Of a stretch of 64,000 bases of DNA, positions 8,906 through 18,305 are shown one piece after another. This DNA comes from Selenomonas sp963528755. GTDB taxonomy: Bacteria > Bacillota > Negativicutes > Selenomonadales > Selenomonadaceae. The position numbers and the translations under genes were made by a program. The notes below the pieces were generated by a model. That model saw only the letters and a program-made list of their open reading frames with translations, had not been told where the DNA came from and did no database searches. Position 1 is the stretch's first letter. Each line of letters begins with the position of its first letter. The stretch lies in assembly GCF_963528755.1 (NCBI RefSeq), contig NZ_CAURXA010000001.1, forward strand, positions 344,978 to 408,977, given 5' to 3'.

Positions 8906-9270
8906 ATGCCCTTTGCCAACAGTTGCCACTACTGGTTTTTCAGTATTTGTAACAAGAGAACTGCTTTTGTCCTTGGCGTAACAAAGGAACTACTGTTTTT
9001 CGAGGTTCTGGAGAATGTGTGAGAAGGGAACTTATACCACCACGAAAACGAACCGTAAATTCGCAAAGTAACTTCCGCTGATGTAAGTCTGTGGGATTTA
9101 GTCTAAGAAAGCCGATAGGAGTAAGTGCGAGAAGCATCAGAATTTGTATGCAATGGATGACCTGAGCACAATATCGTCTTAAAAGCGACCGAACCATAAG
9201 GGATCATCTGGAAAAATGGACATGCTTCGCACTCCGAAAAGCGAGGCTTTTCAGAGTAAGTTCCACCCTA
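8906..9270. other. Intergenic stretch without a recognisable gene
   Basis: The only frame of note is an 85-codon minus-strand frame (8940-9197) with no motif I recognise and no convincing ribosome site. The stretch leads into the left end of an IS30 element and marks the switch from core to island DNA. Confidence 0.5.
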
Positions 9271-10576
9271 GCGGGATTTACTATGAGAAAGATGTGCAGC
9301 GCAAGATCAGCCCTTTAGAAGCCTAGGAGACTGCACGACATCTTCCGGCGCAACATACGAGATACCCAAAAGAGCAGCCAGTTCCTCGGAAAAAGCGAAC
9401 GTAAACATCTCATAGGGAGACTTGCCGCTGTAAATGTTGCGACGGACGCCATTGATGTGAGAAAAAATCAAATTGACGGTATCCTGTGTGAAATGGTCGA
9501 AAGAAGACCCCTTCGGCACAATATCGCGAAAAAGTGTGTGATTCTTCTCAATTTGCGCCTTTTGGCAAGACTGCATGGGATCGCAGAAAAAAAAGGCAGG
9601 CCTCCTTTTCTCCCTCAAGATTGTTCTCAAAGGCGAAAACATCGGAGAACTCTCCACCGTTGTCCGTAAGCATCACGGGCATAAGGACAGGAAAAGAAAA
9701 ACCGCCTGCAGTCAAAGTTCGTTTGACCTCTTGGAACTTCAAGGCAGCCTGCACAGCCGTCTTGTTTTCGAGCAGAAGCCCGAACATGAAATTGAACGCA
9801 GTGAAGTGGACGGTGAGGATGACTTTGCCGCCCGAAACTCCGATAACGGTATCAAGCTGCGTATGTGCGCTAAGCCCTTCCCGTTCCATATGAGCGAGGA
9901 AATCCGCATAGGTGCGTTCCTTCTTTATGGCGGAAGGAACGACATCCGCCCACTTCTTTTTGCGAGGCTTGAACTTTACGGCGCGTGGAAGGTGAATCTT
10001 GGAAGCCGAATAATATCCCTTGGAAAAATGCCGATAAACCATGCTGAGAGACACATTGAGCTCTGGGTGAGAAGCGACGATAATAAATGTGCGGCCCCTT
10101 CTCAATGCAAGAGGAAATGATGCGATCCTGCTTGTAAAAAGACGCACGGTTCAACGGAATGCCTTCGCGTGCATCGTGCAGGAGCGCTTCGTATTCGGCA
10201 TGTGCCTGCGGAGCGACATAGAGAAGGCGGAGGAAGCGGCAGTTAGCGGAACGGCGCTTGGGGCAGGCGTTGCAGACGAAGGGCGTCTTGTCGAGCAAGG
10301 GGCAGAGTTCGTCCGTTTGCACGAACGCATTGCGGTGCTCTTTGCGATGTTGCTTCACTTCGTAAGATATGGTGGTAGGATCTTTCTGAACGAGCAGGGC
10401 GATCGCCTTGAAGGACAATCGCTTGTCGAGCCCGTTCATGATTTCCTGGCGGTCTTGTGCAGTAAGGTGCTTGTTCTTCTTGTTGTTGTCTGCTTGCTTC
10501 ATGATGACAGCCTCCTTTGTGTAGAGAGATTTCTCACACTAAATTCAGCCATAAATTCTTCTCAGAGTAAATCCCG
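9271..10576. mobile_element. IS30-family insertion sequence (defective)
   Basis: Bounded by 19-bp imperfect inverted repeats (GCGGGATTTACTATGAGAA at 9271-9289 and its counterpart at 10558-10576, 17 of 19 matching). It contains one minus-strand transposase gene broken by frameshifts. It forms the left border of the AT-rich island between rlmD and ylqF. Confidence 0.8.
9307..10502 (-). pseudogene. IS30-family transposase, frameshifted
   Basis: The transposase is spread over three frames. The N-terminal helix-turn-helix part (LTAQDRQEIMNGLDKR, TTISYEVKQHRKEHR) runs from 10502 to about 10085. The middle carries the catalytic TDNGGEF motif and runs to about 9600. The C-terminal part carries the glutamate block (QIEKNHTLFRDIVPKGSSFD) and runs to 9307. 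Two frameshifts, near 10085 and 9600, make it non-functional unless the sequence has errors. Confidence 0.85.
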
Positions 10577-10742
10577 TCAGTGACCTATTATGTGAGATTT
10601 ACTTTGGAAATTTACCAAATATAGTAAGGTGGCAGGTCAAGCTGAGTTTGATAAGTTTTAATTTAAGGCTTTGAGAAATTTTGGTATAATAGAATAATAG
10701 GATAATAGATAGAAATAAAATTGAATTTGGTGAGGTGATCAC

Positions 10743-11360
10743 TTGAAGGAGCTTAGACCCAATTTCAGAGACATAAAATCATTTGAGGAATTTAGCAGAT
10801 ACTATTGGTATCGAGAAGAACTTTCAAAAATTTGCAAGTCTCTTGGATTAGAATATAGAAGTACAAAGCAAGAACTGAATCATATTATAGAACAATATTT
10901 TAATGGGAATAGAATAGAGAAGTCTCAGAGATTTGTAAACAAAAATCAAACGGAAGTTGTAACGTTAAGTACACCATTACTTGAGTGTAGTTTTTCTTTT
11001 AATAAAAAATTTCGAGAGTATTTTTCAGCTGTAACGGGTGTTAGTCCATTTAAGTTTAATGCTGATATGGCAACGGCATGGAGAAAAGTAAAATCAGAAA
11101 ATGATTTAAATTTTAAAATTCAAGATATGCTGAAAGTATATTATGGAGAATCAGAATATGCTAAGTACGATAATTCAGCTTGTCAATGGAATCAGTTCCT
11201 AAAAGACTTTTTTTTGGATAAATTTAGCGAAAATTATTTCGATAAGTTAAAAGTGGCAGCTATCCTTTGGAAAGAAGTCAGAGATTCAAAGAGCAAAAAA
11301 ATATATTCTAGGGAACTTCTAAATGAATATAGAAATAAAATTGAAGAGTACCATAAATAG
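10743..11360 (+). CDS. SAP-like / DUF6434-type protein of unknown function
   Basis: A soluble protein of 205 residues. The N-terminus (FSRYYWYREELSKICKSL then a basic helix) resembles the SAP-type putative DNA-binding motif. The C-terminal half has two WRKVKSE/ILWKEVRDS-like helical repeats with FKFNADMATAW and NQFLKDFF, as in DUF6434 proteins. The start is TTG with GAGGTGAT upstream. Base composition is much more AT-rich than the flanking core genes, implying transfer. A TATAAT at 10685-10690 may be its -10. Its role is unknown; neighbours are phage and defence-like genes. Confidence 0.6.
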   Translation: MKELRPNFRDIKSFEEFSRYYWYREELSKICKSLGLEYRSTKQELNHIIEQYFNGNRIEKSQRFVNKNQTEVVTLSTPLLECSFSFNKKFREYFSAVTGVSPFKFNADMATAWRKVKSENDLNFKIQDMLKVYYGESEYAKYDNSACQWNQFLKDFFLDKFSENYFDKLKVAAILWKEVRDSKSKKIYSRELLNEYRNKIEEYHK

Positions 11361-11460
11361 TGAAATACCAGCTTGTCGATTGAATAAAATATATAACTAA
11401 GACATTTACAAAAAAGTAGATGTCTTTTTCATGCTCATTTTTAGGAAAGGAGGGATGTAA

Positions 11461-11760
11461 GTGGCTAACAGAATAAAAGGAATTACCGTTGAAATTGGTG
11501 GAGATACTACCGGCCTTGATAAAGCCTTAAAAGGAGTAAATTCTACAATAAAAAATACGCAGTCACAGCTTCGTGATGTGAATCGGCTATTAAAACTTGA
11601 TCCTTCCAATGCTAAACTACTTGCTCAGAAACAACAGCTACTGCAAAAGGAAATTTCTGAAACCAGTGAAAAGTTAAATGCCTTAAAAGAGGCAGATAAG
11701 CAGGCAAAAGTACAGCTTGAAAATGGAGAACTTGGTCAAGATAAGTATGATGCCCTTTAA
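11461..11760 (+). pseudogene. Phage tail tape-measure protein, N-terminal fragment
   Basis: About 99 residues matching the start of phage tape-measure proteins: ITVEIGGDTTGLDKALKGV, then the coiled-coil block with TQSQLRDVNRLLKLDPSN and LLAQKQQLLQKEI. Full-length proteins are usually 600-1500 residues; this stops at a TAA after QDKYDAL. The GTG start has AGGAGGG upstream. It is a leftover of a prophage cut off by recombination. Confidence 0.8.
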
Positions 11761-11796
11761 GGATAATTTTGTATATCCTATTGGAAGGTGAATTCT

Positions 11797-12012
11797 ATGG
11801 TAAAGAATAATATTGAAGTGGATGTAAAAGTGAAATGCATTGAAGCCGGAAAGACGCAGGTGCAGCTTGCAGAAGAGATTGGCACTACTAGCCAGTATGT
11901 TAACCAGATCATTAAGAAAAAAGATGGGGTTGTTAATAAAACCTTTGTACAGATGATGGAAAAGCTAGGTTATGATATTGAGCTAACCTATGTGAAGAGG
12001 AAGGAATGCTAA
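11797..12012 (+). CDS. Small XRE-family helix-turn-helix regulator
   Basis: About 71 residues. The helix-turn-helix is visible as AGKTQVQLAEEIGTTSQYVNQIIKK, followed by a short helix (FVQMMEKLGYDIELTYV). The start is ATG 11797 with GGAAGG 8 bp upstream. It ends 13 bp before the DUF262 gene, which has AAGGAGG in the gap, so the pair looks like an operon with the regulator controlling the nuclease-like protein, as in many defence and toxin-antitoxin loci. That role is an inference. Confidence 0.8.
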   Translation: MVKNNIEVDVKVKCIEAGKTQVQLAEEIGTTSQYVNQIIKKKDGVVNKTFVQMMEKLGYDIELTYVKRKEC

Positions 12013-12025
12013 GGAGGATAATATT

Positions 12026-13780
12026 ATGGCATATGAGACACCATTAACAATAGCTGAGGTAATGAAGGACATTACTGCAAATAAATATGTTTTACCTTCT
12101 ATTCAGCGTGAATATGTTTGGGATACCGAGCAGATTGAAGCTTTGTTTGATTCTCTTATGAGGGACTATCCGATTGGGACATTCCTTTTCTGGGAGATTA
12201 ATAAGGAACATGTAAACGACTATGACTTTTATGGATTTATTAGAAATTATCATGAGTATAAAGGTGTACATAATAAGAAAGTCGATTTAAAAGGTTTGGA
12301 TGGCGTGACAGCTGTTCTTGATGGACAGCAACGTCTCACCTCAATTTATATAGGGCTTAAGGGAACCTATGCCTATAAACTTAAATATATGGCAAAGAAA
12401 AATCAGGAGGCATACCCAGCTAGGAAATTATACTTAAACTTACTATCATATTCTACGGACAGTAGTAACGAGTATGAGTTTAAATTTCTTACAAATAAAG
12501 AAGTGCAAAATGATGAAAATACATACTGGTTCGAAGTCGGTGAAATCCTTAATATGAAACAAGATGGTGACGTTGCGATGTTTGTTACTAAAAATATAGG
12601 CTTTTCAAAGGAGTTTAAGTATACTGAAGAACAGACAATATTCGCTATCAATGCTCTGTCTAAGCTATATAACATTATTAATAAGGTTGGCACGATTAGT
12701 TATTATAGAGAGAAGACGGTAGAACTCGATAAAGTTCTAAATATATTTATAAGAGTCAACAGTGGAGGGACACCTCTAAGTTACTCTGACTTGCTTCTAT
12801 CCATAGCTTCTGCACAGTGGGAAAACCATGATGCGAGAGAAGAAATTATTGAGTTTGTTGATGATGTAAATGCAGTAGGAGCAGGATTTAAAATCAATAA
12901 AGATTTTGTGCTGAAGACGGCGTTGGTTCTTAGTGATTTTACGAATATTGCTTTTAAAGTGGACAATTTTAACAAACAAAACATGATTAAAATTGAAAAC
13001 AATTGGGATAATATAAAGAAAGCTATTAAACAGGCGGTTCTTTTGGTTTCATCATTTGGTTATTCAGGTGAAACACTAACATCAAATAATGCGCTGATTC
13101 CAATTGCATATTACCTTTTTATTAATGGTATGCCGGATAACTTTGTTGATTCAGGGATAAACAAGAATAATAAAGATAAAATAAAGAAGTGGCTTATACG
13201 TTCTCTGTTAAAGAAGACATTCAGTGGACAACCAGATAATGTGATTAGACCAATTCGTGAGATTCTAAAAGCAAACGGAACAAATGAGTTTCCATTAGAC
13301 AGTATCATCGACAAGTTTAAAGGTACAAATAAATCCATACAGTTTACGGATGAAGATATTGAGGAGTTCCTTTTGAAACTTAAATATGGAAAGAGTGACA
13401 CACTTTCAACTCTCATGTTGCTATATCCATCACTAGATTTCAGTAATAAATTCCATGAAGATCATATGTATCCGAAGAGCAAATTTACAAAAACTTATCT
13501 CCGAAAGCAGGGTGTTCCTGAGGAACAATTAGATTGGTACATTGCAACGGTTAATGATATAAGTAACCTTCAGCTTCTTGCTGCACAGCTTAATGAAGAG
13601 AAGCTTGCTACTGATTTTGATGAGTGGTTTAACGAACAACATCCTACAGATACAGATAAGATTCAGTATAGGACTGTGAATTATCTGCCAGATATGGAGT
13701 ATTCATATGAAAATTATCCAAAGTTTATAGAGGATAGAAAAGCACTTCTAAAAAAACAGTTAAGTGCAGTTCTGCTTTAG
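12026..13780 (+). CDS. GmrSD-like DUF262/DUF1524 protein, putative type IV restriction/defence nuclease
   Basis: A protein of 584 residues. The N-terminal DUF262 (ParB/sulfiredoxin-like nucleotide-binding) domain has LPSIQREYVWDTEQIE and the signature VLDGQQRLTSIY. A long helical middle follows. The C-terminal HNH-like DUF1524 segment reads FHEDHMYPKSKF, with NDISNLQLLAAQLNEEK downstream. This architecture is known from GmrSD, which cuts glucosylated hydroxymethylcytosine DNA, and from related anti-phage systems such as BrxU and SspE. The modified-DNA specificity of this member cannot be read from the sequence. Low GC and flanking phage/IS remnants indicate transfer. The frame is intact. Confidence 0.85.
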   Translation: MAYETPLTIAEVMKDITANKYVLPSIQREYVWDTEQIEALFDSLMRDYPIGTFLFWEINKEHVNDYDFYGFIRNYHEYKGVHNKKVDLKGLDGVTAVLDGQQRLTSIYIGLKGTYAYKLKYMAKKNQEAYPARKLYLNLLSYSTDSSNEYEFKFLTNKEVQNDENTYWFEVGEILNMKQDGDVAMFVTKNIGFSKEFKYTEEQTIFAINALSKLYNIINKVGTISYYREKTVELDKVLNIFIRVNSGGTPLSYSDLLLSIASAQWENHDAREEIIEFVDDVNAVGAGFKINKDFVLKTALVLSDFTNIAFKVDNFNKQNMIKIENNWDNIKKAIKQAVLLVSSFGYSGETLTSNNALIPIAYYLFINGMPDNFVDSGINKNNKDKIKKWLIRSLLKKTFSGQPDNVIRPIREILKANGTNEFPLDSIIDKFKGTNKSIQFTDEDIEEFLLKLKYGKSDTLSTLMLLYPSLDFSNKFHEDHMYPKSKFTKTYLRKQGVPEEQLDWYIATVNDISNLQLLAAQLNEEKLATDFDEWFNEQHPTDTDKIQYRTVNYLPDMEYSYENYPKFIEDRKALLKKQLSAVLL

Positions 13781-13808
13781 GATAATATGGGTTGTTATAC
13801 TAATAAAA

Positions 13809-13869
13809 GTGATATGTTCCCAAGAACTGACAAAGATATAAAAACATGGGTGATATGTTCCCAAGAACT
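13809..13869. repeat. Pair of 20-bp direct repeats 41 bp apart
   Basis: GTGATATGTTCCCAAGAACT occurs exactly at 13809-13828 and 13850-13869, just after the DUF262 gene. It looks like a recombination scar or a protein-binding site pair. The rest of the 320-bp gap to ylqF shows no gene. Confidence 0.8.
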
Positions 13870-14099
13870 ATTAAATCAACAGAATGTGCCAATGTAAGCT
13901 ATGGTATCAGCTCGTGTCACGTGGAAACGCTCACGAAACTTATCAGGAAAGATTTGCTGTAAAGAAAAGGCCTCAAATCGAATTAGACTGCACTCCAAAA
14001 TACGGACATGGATAGCGATAAATCGTGATTTCTTTGTTTTATACCTAAGCGCATGATGTAAGAACTCAGTAAAATCAAGGGTCGAAGGGAATATGTATA

Positions 14100-15008
14100 A
14101 TGATGAAAAATGATGTAGCGAGAGATATACCCATCATCCAATGGTATCCGGGCCACATGAAGAAAGCACGGGAACTGGTGGAGGAGAATTTGAAGCTTGT
14201 AGATGTCGTTGTCGAATTGCTTGACGCGCGGATTCCAGCGGCGAGCGCGAATCCCATGCTGCGAGAGATCGTTGGCGACAAGCCGCGCGTCGTGGCGCTC
14301 AACAAGAGGGATCTGGCGGACGAGAAGATGACGAAGTGTTGGCTGGAATATTTTCGTGCACAGAAGCTTCCGGCTGTTGCGCTCGATTCTGTGACGGGGA
14401 AGGGCATGCGGGAACTGTTGGCGCTCATTGAGAAGGCTGCGAAACATCGTACGGAAAGGTTGGTATCGAAAGGTGTTGCAGCACGCAAGGCGCGTGTGAT
14501 GATCCTCGGCATACCGAACGTCGGAAAATCGTCCCTGATCAACCGCTTGGCAGGCGCGGCGAAGGCGAAGACGGCGGACAAGCCCGGCGTCACGCGCGCG
14601 AAGCAGTGGATACGCATCGGAGCGGACGTTGATCTCTTGGATACGCCGGGGATTCTTTGGCCGAAGTTTGAAGACCGCGCGGTTGGACTTAAGTTGGCGT
14701 TTACCGGCGCGGTCAACGATGAGATCTACGATTTGGAGAATGTGGCGCACTTGCTCCTTGCGGCTTTGCGGCGCGATCATCCGGAACGCTTGCAGGAGCG
14801 GTTCAAGTTCAAGGAGGAGCTTCCAGAGACTACGGAGAAACTGATGGAGGCGATCGGACGCAGGCGTGGCTGCCTTTTGAAGGGCGGACGCATCGATTTC
14901 GAGAAGGTGCAGCATATCCTTCTGACGGAATTCCGTATGGGGAAGTTCGGCAAGATCAGCTTGGATGTGCCCCCGACGAAACCATCGGAGGAAGTGGACG
15001 GCGGTTAA
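14100..15008 (+). CDS. ylqF: Ribosome biogenesis GTPase YlqF/RbgA
   Basis: A circularly permuted GTPase of 302 residues needed for late 50S assembly. The motif order is G4 (NKRDL), then G1 (GIPNVGKSS), G2 region (KPGVTRAKQW) and G3 (DTPG), diagnostic of the YlqF/YawG family. The N-terminus has IQWYPGHMKKARELVEE, typical of RbgA, and the C-terminal helical RNA-binding domain is present. The start is ATG 14100 with GAAGGGA upstream. The stop overlaps the rnhB start (TAATG), indicating translational coupling. Confidence 0.95.
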   Translation: MMKNDVARDIPIIQWYPGHMKKARELVEENLKLVDVVVELLDARIPAASANPMLREIVGDKPRVVALNKRDLADEKMTKCWLEYFRAQKLPAVALDSVTGKGMRELLALIEKAAKHRTERLVSKGVAARKARVMILGIPNVGKSSLINRLAGAAKAKTADKPGVTRAKQWIRIGADVDLLDTPGILWPKFEDRAVGLKLAFTGAVNDEIYDLENVAHLLLAALRRDHPERLQERFKFKEELPETTEKLMEAIGRRRGCLLKGGRIDFEKVQHILLTEFRMGKFGKISLDVPPTKPSEEVDGG

Positions 15009-15775
15009 TGGATGGGGAAGAAATGACGATAAGAGAACTGGAGTGCCTTTATCGTGCAGGGAAGTGGACTGAGGAGCTGCAGAGGCAGTGCCTGTCGGAT
15101 TCCCGCACAGGTGTGCAGCGATTGGTGCGTCGATGGGAGCGAGATGCGCAGGAGCGCGCCCGCGTCGAAGCACTGTACCATTACGAATTTTTGGCACGTG
15201 AGAAGGGCTGTCTGCTTGTGGCAGGCGTCGATGAAGCCGGTCGTGGCCCTTTGGCGGGACCCGTTGTAGTCGCCGCAGTCATCTTGCCGCTGGGTCTTTT
15301 TCTGCCGCATTTGAATGATTCGAAGAAATTATCTCCAGCCGTGCGCGAGGAACTTTTTTCTGCCATTATGGAAAGCGCTGTCGCTGTGGAAATCGTGAGC
15401 ATTTCAGAGAAAATCATCGACGAAAAGAATATCTATCAAGCGACGAAGCAGGGGATGTACGAAGCTGTTTCCGCCTTGCGGCCGCAGCCGCAGCATGTCT
15501 TGCTCGATGCCGTGCCGTTGAAGCTTTCTATGACGTCTTCTCCCATTGTCCACGGGGATGCAAAGTCGGCGTCGATTGCGGCGGCATCGATCGCGGCCAA
15601 AGTTACGAGGGATCGCCTGATGCTGAAATATGACGAGGAATATCCGCAGTATGGTTTCAAAAGGCATAAGGGCTATGGGACGGCGGAGCATTTGGCGGCT
15701 TTACGGAAGTATGGGCCTTGTCCCATTCATCGAAGATCGTTCGAGCCGGTTCTTTCGATGGCGGTGAACCCTTGA
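15008..15775 (+). CDS. rnhB: Ribonuclease HII
   Basis: A 255-residue enzyme that removes RNA from RNA-DNA hybrids and single ribonucleotides. It has an N-terminal extension of about 70 residues as in other Firmicute RNase HII proteins, then the active-site motif GVDEAGRGPLAGPVVVAAV, LLDAVPLKL and DAKSASIAAASIAAKVTRD. The C-terminus YGFKRHKGYGTAEHLAAL ... RRSFEPV is typical. It overlaps ylqF by one base and belongs to the ylqF-yraN run. Confidence 0.95.
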   Translation: MDGEEMTIRELECLYRAGKWTEELQRQCLSDSRTGVQRLVRRWERDAQERARVEALYHYEFLAREKGCLLVAGVDEAGRGPLAGPVVVAAVILPLGLFLPHLNDSKKLSPAVREELFSAIMESAVAVEIVSISEKIIDEKNIYQATKQGMYEAVSALRPQPQHVLLDAVPLKLSMTSSPIVHGDAKSASIAAASIAAKVTRDRLMLKYDEEYPQYGFKRHKGYGTAEHLAALRKYGPCPIHRRSFEPVLSMAVNP

Positions 15776-15864
15776 GGCAAGGACGCGTTGATGAGGCCGG
15801 CATCAAACGGATGGATTTCATTTTAGCAGGTGTTCCTTAGAAGATTACACGGAGGATTCGTTTC

Positions 15865-17979
15865 ATGGCAATGGAAGCAAATGCCGCCAATGCTGCGGGG
15901 TCTTTGCAGCGAATACAGCGGCCTCAGACGACAGGATCGACAGATGCCGTAACGCGGCGAGGGGACGGCGCTTCGTCCTCCCCTTTTGCAAAGGAGACGA
16001 ATGTCTCTATACGAAATTCCATTGCGGATTTGTCATCCGTCCTCGGGAGGATTTCCCAAGGACAGGAGGATTCGGTGGAGGTTCTGCCCGATCACCTGCA
16101 GAAGGTGATTCGTAATGTCATGGAAAGCGCTTTTTCGTTAAGTGCGACCTTGGAAGAGGGATTGGGCAGTACGACGGAGAGCCAGCGTTTTTCCTTGGAG
16201 CAGTTGGGCACGCTTTCGCGCATGCTCACACAGCTGGGTGCACTCGCGGAAAAGGGCGTGCAGGTCAGCGATTTCAGTGAGAGCATGCAGACGTTGCTGC
16301 GAAATCTGAAATCGCTTCTGACGGCGCAGGAGGGTGGAAACTCCTTGGAGCCAGCGCTCTTGAATAAGCTGTCCTTCCAACTGCTTGACGCTAAGGCACT
16401 GGAGGATTTGCCGGCAGCCTTGCAGCAGGCATTGACGGTCTTGGCACAGACGCAGCCGCAGCGGGGTGCGAGCGAGACAAGTTCTTTTGACTTTCTGAAG
16501 TCCCTTGTGCAATATTTCATGCCGCGGCCCGGAGAGGAGAGTGTGTCGACGATCATGCAGGAGTCTGGGCAGACGACGCCCGAAGGCGACGCGGATGCTG
16601 AGACCAGTGCGAATCCATCGATGCGCGATATGAGTGAAGGCGGTGCGAAGGAAGTGCGGCAAGAGACGGCAGGGCAGATGCCAGAAGCCGCCAATGAGGA
16701 GACGAACGCTGCGCAGAAGGAAGGTGAAGCGGTACTTGGGAAGGAGGCGGCGTTGAGAAAAGCGGCGACGCAACAGCCCCAACGGAATGGCGCCGTTTTG
16801 CAGCAGAATGCCGAGGGAATGGAACCTGACTTGTTGCCAGACGCTGAGGATGGCGCTTCGGAAACAACACAGCAGCAGAAGGTTTCAGGGCAGGCAGAGA
16901 CTACCGAGGGCAAGGGGCAGACGAAGACGTCTCAGGAGCAAAGCGGAGCACAGCAGCAAAAAGCCCTCGGACAGGGAAATGTTGCCGAGGGCAAAGGACA
17001 GTCGAGTGAGCAAATGCTACGTGGTGCGCAGCAAGAGGGAAAGTCGACGGAATCAGCGGTGTCGCGTCAGAATGCGCAGAGTGTGAATCCGCAGTCGACA
17101 AGACAGGAAGGCACCGAACAGAATATAGCGCAGGAAAAGTCTCTGCAACAGGGGCGGAATCCTGCCGGTCCATCGACCAACACATCGACCAATACGCAGG
17201 GAGAGGCGAAAGCTTCTGCGCGTCAGATGCCCGTGATGCAGAATACGCCTCAGCTCATGCAGAGTCTGAAGGAGACGGCGTCATTCATGCTGAAGAATAT
17301 GCCGCTTACAGAGAAGGATGCCGCCTTGCTGCGCGACTTTATCAACAACGGGCAAAAACTCTTGCCGGACAAGGAAGCGAAGCAGCTGCAGCTTCTCCTG
17401 CGCCTCAGTCAGAATAATGTTCCTGCTGCCGTCAATCAGGCTGCTGTGCAGAAGAATCTCGGCGATCTTCCGCGTCTCTGGGCATTTATGCAGCTCTGTG
17501 ATATGACGGCGGTGAAGGACATGAAGGAGCAGCAGCTCAAGCGAGCGGGTAAGGATGTCGCGGAATTTGCCGCTTCGATGAAGCGTTCTATGGAAGGCGG
17601 CAGTCTTTTTCAGACGGATGGCAAGGGCAATGTGCATCGGTCGCTGAATTTCATGTTGCCATTGTATATGGGGGAAGGCGAAAAACAGAGTTACCCCGCG
17701 TATGCCAATGTCTATAACGAGGAGAAGTATTCGCCCGAGGATGGGAGCATGCACAAGGAAACGTGGCTCAGGCTCTGCGTGCTTACAGATCATATTGGCG
17801 CCGTAGAGCTGACTTGCCAGGTGTACGACGCGAAGAGCCTCAACATGCGCGTGCTTTTCTCGGAGGCGTCCGCCGTGGAAGAGTTCAAGTCGTATATCCC
17901 TGAGTTCAAGGAATCATTTCGTACGATGGCATTGGAACTGACCGATCTCAAAGTCAGTATGGCGGGTAGTAAAGAATGA
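15865..17979 (+). CDS. YlqG/FliK-like protein with Gln-rich linker
   Basis: A 704-residue protein between rnhB and a FlhB-like gene, the position of ylqG in Bacillus. The N-terminal 200 residues are helical. Residues about 220-450 are a low-complexity Gln/Glu/Ala/Ser linker with repeated blocks such as QQQKxxGQ...EGKGQ. The last 250 residues (NMPLTEKDAALLRDF ... LNFMLPLYMGEGEKQ ... VYDAKSLNMRVLF) resemble the flagellar hook-length-control C-terminal domain (FliK). No signal peptide is seen. Family knowledge suggests a link to type III/flagellar export, but this gene is not in a flagellar operon, so the function is open. Confidence 0.65.
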   Translation: MAMEANAANAAGSLQRIQRPQTTGSTDAVTRRGDGASSSPFAKETNVSIRNSIADLSSVLGRISQGQEDSVEVLPDHLQKVIRNVMESAFSLSATLEEGLGSTTESQRFSLEQLGTLSRMLTQLGALAEKGVQVSDFSESMQTLLRNLKSLLTAQEGGNSLEPALLNKLSFQLLDAKALEDLPAALQQALTVLAQTQPQRGASETSSFDFLKSLVQYFMPRPGEESVSTIMQESGQTTPEGDADAETSANPSMRDMSEGGAKEVRQETAGQMPEAANEETNAAQKEGEAVLGKEAALRKAATQQPQRNGAVLQQNAEGMEPDLLPDAEDGASETTQQQKVSGQAETTEGKGQTKTSQEQSGAQQQKALGQGNVAEGKGQSSEQMLRGAQQEGKSTESAVSRQNAQSVNPQSTRQEGTEQNIAQEKSLQQGRNPAGPSTNTSTNTQGEAKASARQMPVMQNTPQLMQSLKETASFMLKNMPLTEKDAALLRDFINNGQKLLPDKEAKQLQLLLRLSQNNVPAAVNQAAVQKNLGDLPRLWAFMQLCDMTAVKDMKEQQLKRAGKDVAEFAASMKRSMEGGSLFQTDGKGNVHRSLNFMLPLYMGEGEKQSYPAYANVYNEEKYSPEDGSMHKETWLRLCVLTDHIGAVELTCQVYDAKSLNMRVLFSEASAVEEFKSYIPEFKESFRTMALELTDLKVSMAGSKE

Positions 17980-18305
17980 TGGACACGAATATGGAAAATA
18001 AAGATTTGCCGCTGGAAGAGCGAGACGTTGCCAATCAAAGAGCTGTGGCTTTGCGCTATGAGCCGGAAAGACAGCAAGCTCCGAAAGTCGTGGCGAAAGG
18101 ACGTGGTTTCGTCGCGGAAAACATCCTCGCAGCGGCACAGAAAAACGCGATTCCTGTCTACCAGAACAAATCGCTTGTCAACATGCTGATGGCCTTGGAA
18201 CTCGACCGAGAGATTCCTCCGGAACTTTACCGTGTAGTAGCTGAGGTTCTTGCCTATGTCTATCGCATAGACAAACGCCATCAGAAGCCGGAGTTGCCGC
18301 GGTGA
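17976..18305 (+). CDS. ylqH: YlqH-like protein: stand-alone FlhB C-terminal domain
   Basis: About 109 residues that match only the cytoplasmic C-terminal part of FlhB/YscU: AVALRYEPERQQAPKVVAKG, FVAENILAAAQKNAIPVYQN, then ELDREIPPELYRVVAEVLAYVY. In FlhB the preceding NPTH motif self-cleaves; here the position reads NQRA, so self-cleavage is not expected. The ATG overlaps the preceding stop (ATGA) and the gene's own stop overlaps the yraN GTG, so all three are probably translationally coupled. FlhB and FliK partner in export switching, and the pairing of a FliK-like with a FlhB-like gene here is suggestive. Confidence 0.8.
   Translation: MMDTNMENKDLPLEERDVANQRAVALRYEPERQQAPKVVAKGRGFVAENILAAAQKNAIPVYQNKSLVNMLMALELDREIPPELYRVVAEVLAYVYRIDKRHQKPELPR

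Noticed and set aside
8940..9197. 85-codon minus-strand frame before the IS30 element
   Set aside because: No start signal and no recognisable motif. It could be a scrap of an unknown element but I cannot support a gene.
13983..15197. 404-codon minus-strand frame over ylqF
   Set aside because: Shadow frame; no family resemblance and no ribosome site, while ylqF has all permuted GTPase motifs.
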